52,457 bases of DNA from an uncultured Hyphomicrobiales bacterium. GTDB taxonomy: Bacteria; Pseudomonadota; Alphaproteobacteria; Rhizobiales; Xanthobacteraceae. Below, piece after piece: positions 51,450-52,457 of the stretch; position 1 is the first letter of the stretch, and every line of letters begins with the position of its first letter. The notes beneath the pieces are model-generated. The model searched no databases. It worked only from the letters and a program-made list of their open reading frames with translations, and had not been told where the DNA came from. The DNA lies in NCBI GenBank assembly GCA_903885555.1, contig CAISIV010000016.1, positions 1 through 52,457 on the forward strand, read 5' to 3'. The position numbers and the translations under genes were made by a program.

Positions 51450-52457
51450 TCATCCACAACCGCAACCGGCTGCACCTTTGCTCTTGGCGTCCTCGTCAGC
51501 CGCACAACACCCTGCGGCAGCTTCCTTCGCGGGACCACCGCAACACCCCGCGTCCGTGGCAGAGCGTGCGCGGCTACACACACCAGTTTCCGGCAAAACG
51601 AGTTCGACTCGCGATGCCGCTTCATGATCGCCAGCAAGTTCGGCCACGATGGAGCGAACCTGTTCGTAGCCGGTCAGCATCAAAAACGTCGGCGCGCGGC
51701 CGTAAGACTTCATGCCCGCAAAATAGAAACCCGGCTCGGGCTGCGCGAGTTCACGCGCCCCATGCGGCCGCACCGTTCCGCAACTGTGTTCATTGGGATC
51801 GATGAGCGGCGCCAGCGCCGGCGGGCATTCCAGTGCGGGATCGAGCGAGACGCGAAGCTCGCGTAAAAATGACAGCTCCGGCCGAAAGCCCGTCGCCACG
51901 ATCAGTTCGTCGGCAATAACATGACGGCCACAGCAGTTGGAGCCGGCGCCGATGCGGAGTTGATCGTCATTCGTGGCGATATGGGACACGCGAAATTCGC
52001 TTTCGACCTTCAAGCGGCCGGCCTTCACCAGCCGGCCCAGTTCGGATCCCAGTTCGCCGCGCGCGGTCAGTTTGTCGTTTGCGCCGCCGCCGAAAGCCTT
52101 CTCCGGGTTACTGCCGCGAACAAGCCAGATGACCTGTGTGTCTGGCGCCTGTTCCTTCAACGCCACCAGTTCGATCAACGTGCCGACGGCGGAATGACCG
52201 CTGCCGAGAACGGCAACCGTTTTGCCGGCATATCGTGCACGGTCTTTGCCCCGGACATCGGGCATTCCATGACTGATAAATGCGCTCGCTGCGGCTTCGC
52301 CCATCACGTCGAGACCGTTGGCACCGGCCGGGTTTGGCGTGAACTGAGCTGGTCCCGGTTGTCTGAACAGATTCTCCGCGTCGATAAGTGGAGCCTCTGC
52401 CGGGGTTAGGCTGCCATGCGGATTGGCAGCAGGTTGAAGTAGGCTTGATCTGGTGTC
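51450..52457 (-). CDS. NAD(P)/FAD-dependent flavoprotein of the ars region, C-terminal part (partial at the right edge)
   Basis: The frame is open to the right end of the window, so the N-terminus, with its FAD-binding motif, lies outside. At least 335 residues are visible. The second nucleotide-binding motif is VLGSGHSAVGT, followed by a conserved LIVATGFRPELSFL and FYFAGMKSYGRAPTFLMLTGYEQVRSI. The tail is cysteine-rich (CCGG ... GCCAAD ... AAGCGCG), likely a metal- or arsenic-binding extension. Flavoproteins of this type are often linked to ars genes (ArsO-like), with an unsettled role in arsenic redox chemistry. Confidence 0.8.
   Translation of the reverse strand, partial: DTRSSLLQPAANPHGSLTPAEAPLIDAENLFRQPGPAQFTPNPAGANGLDVMGEAAASAFISHGMPDVRGKDRARYAGKTVAVLGSGHSAVGTLIELVALKEQAPDTQVIWLVRGSNPEKAFGGGANDKLTARGELGSELGRLVKAGRLKVESEFRVSHIATNDDQLRIGAGSNCCGRHVIADELIVATGFRPELSFLRELRVSLDPALECPPALAPLIDPNEHSCGTVRPHGARELAQPEPGFYFAGMKSYGRAPTFLMLTGYEQVRSIVAELAGDHEAASRVELVLPETGVCSRARSATDAGCCGGPAKEAAAGCCAADEDAKSKGAAGCGCG

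Noticed and set aside
1-52457. Global recoding of TAG
   Set aside because: TAG ends several normal genes at the expected length (sixA, mipA, the 36203 gene, the Flp pilin).

Overview
The window is about 52 kb of high-GC DNA, densely packed with short intergenic gaps. It looks like the chromosome of an alphaproteobacterium of the order Hyphomicrobiales (Rhizobiales), near the Bradyrhizobium/Xanthobacter side. Pointers are a GPR/RgsE-type growth-pole coiled-coil giant, a rhizobial-type PmtA methyltransferase, FixK2-type boxes, a CtrA-type box, a DksA with only one cysteine, a FliX remnant, DUF1488 and DUF6455 proteins, and an Omp25/31-type porin. No rRNA, tRNA, insertion sequence, prophage or CRISPR array was seen, so this reads as core chromosome with one accessory module (arsenic resistance) at the right edge.

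Layout. 1-9.4 kb: dksA, a short fliX, a MoxR ATPase, a DUF4410 lipoprotein, a MipA-type outer membrane protein, an FAD oxidoreductase, a SixA phosphatase, a UspA protein, small membrane proteins, a long coiled-coil protein and a PRC-barrel protein. 9.5-18.4 kb: lactate permease, a methyltransferase, a short coiled-coil paralogue broken by a frameshift, hemN with a FixK-type box, a DUF6455 protein with a FixK-type box, a CoxE-like VWA protein and a Tat-exported MmgE/PrpD protein. 18.7-24.5 kb: two tandem GT-C-like membrane proteins, two tandem solute-binding proteins, a thioesterase, a ferredoxin and an Hpt protein. 24.9-30.8 kb: the 1379-residue GPR-like protein and a GGDEF cyclase. 30.8-33.7 kb: an MlaE-MlaF-MlaD lipid transport operon. 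33.8-43.8 kb: a dipeptide epimerase, an interrupted porin, a small FixK-box gene, a periplasmic ClpP-like protein, an MFS carrier, a PLP lyase, an envelope-lipid cluster (GT4, LpxH-like hydrolase, PmtA) and an unusual SDR. 43.9-49.8 kb: FadL, PilZ, small proteins, a zinc CDF exporter, a Spy-like protein, a single Flp pilin and a ribbon-helix-helix protein. 49.8-52.5 kb: aqpS, arsC, arsR and a flavoprotein that runs off the edge.

Themes. Much of the content concerns the cell envelope and polar growth: GPR, Hpt, Mla, FadL, porin, lipid enzymes and two crescentin-like coiled-coil rods. A second theme is response to low oxygen (hemN, DUF6455 and a 73-residue protein, all with FixK-type boxes). 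The most unusual observations are three in-frame TAG codons inside otherwise intact reading frames, one frameshift, a long/short coiled-coil paralogue pair with both members damaged, and FixK-type boxes centred about 41 nt from the ATG, which would imply leaderless mRNAs. All function calls come from reading the sequence; no database search was run.
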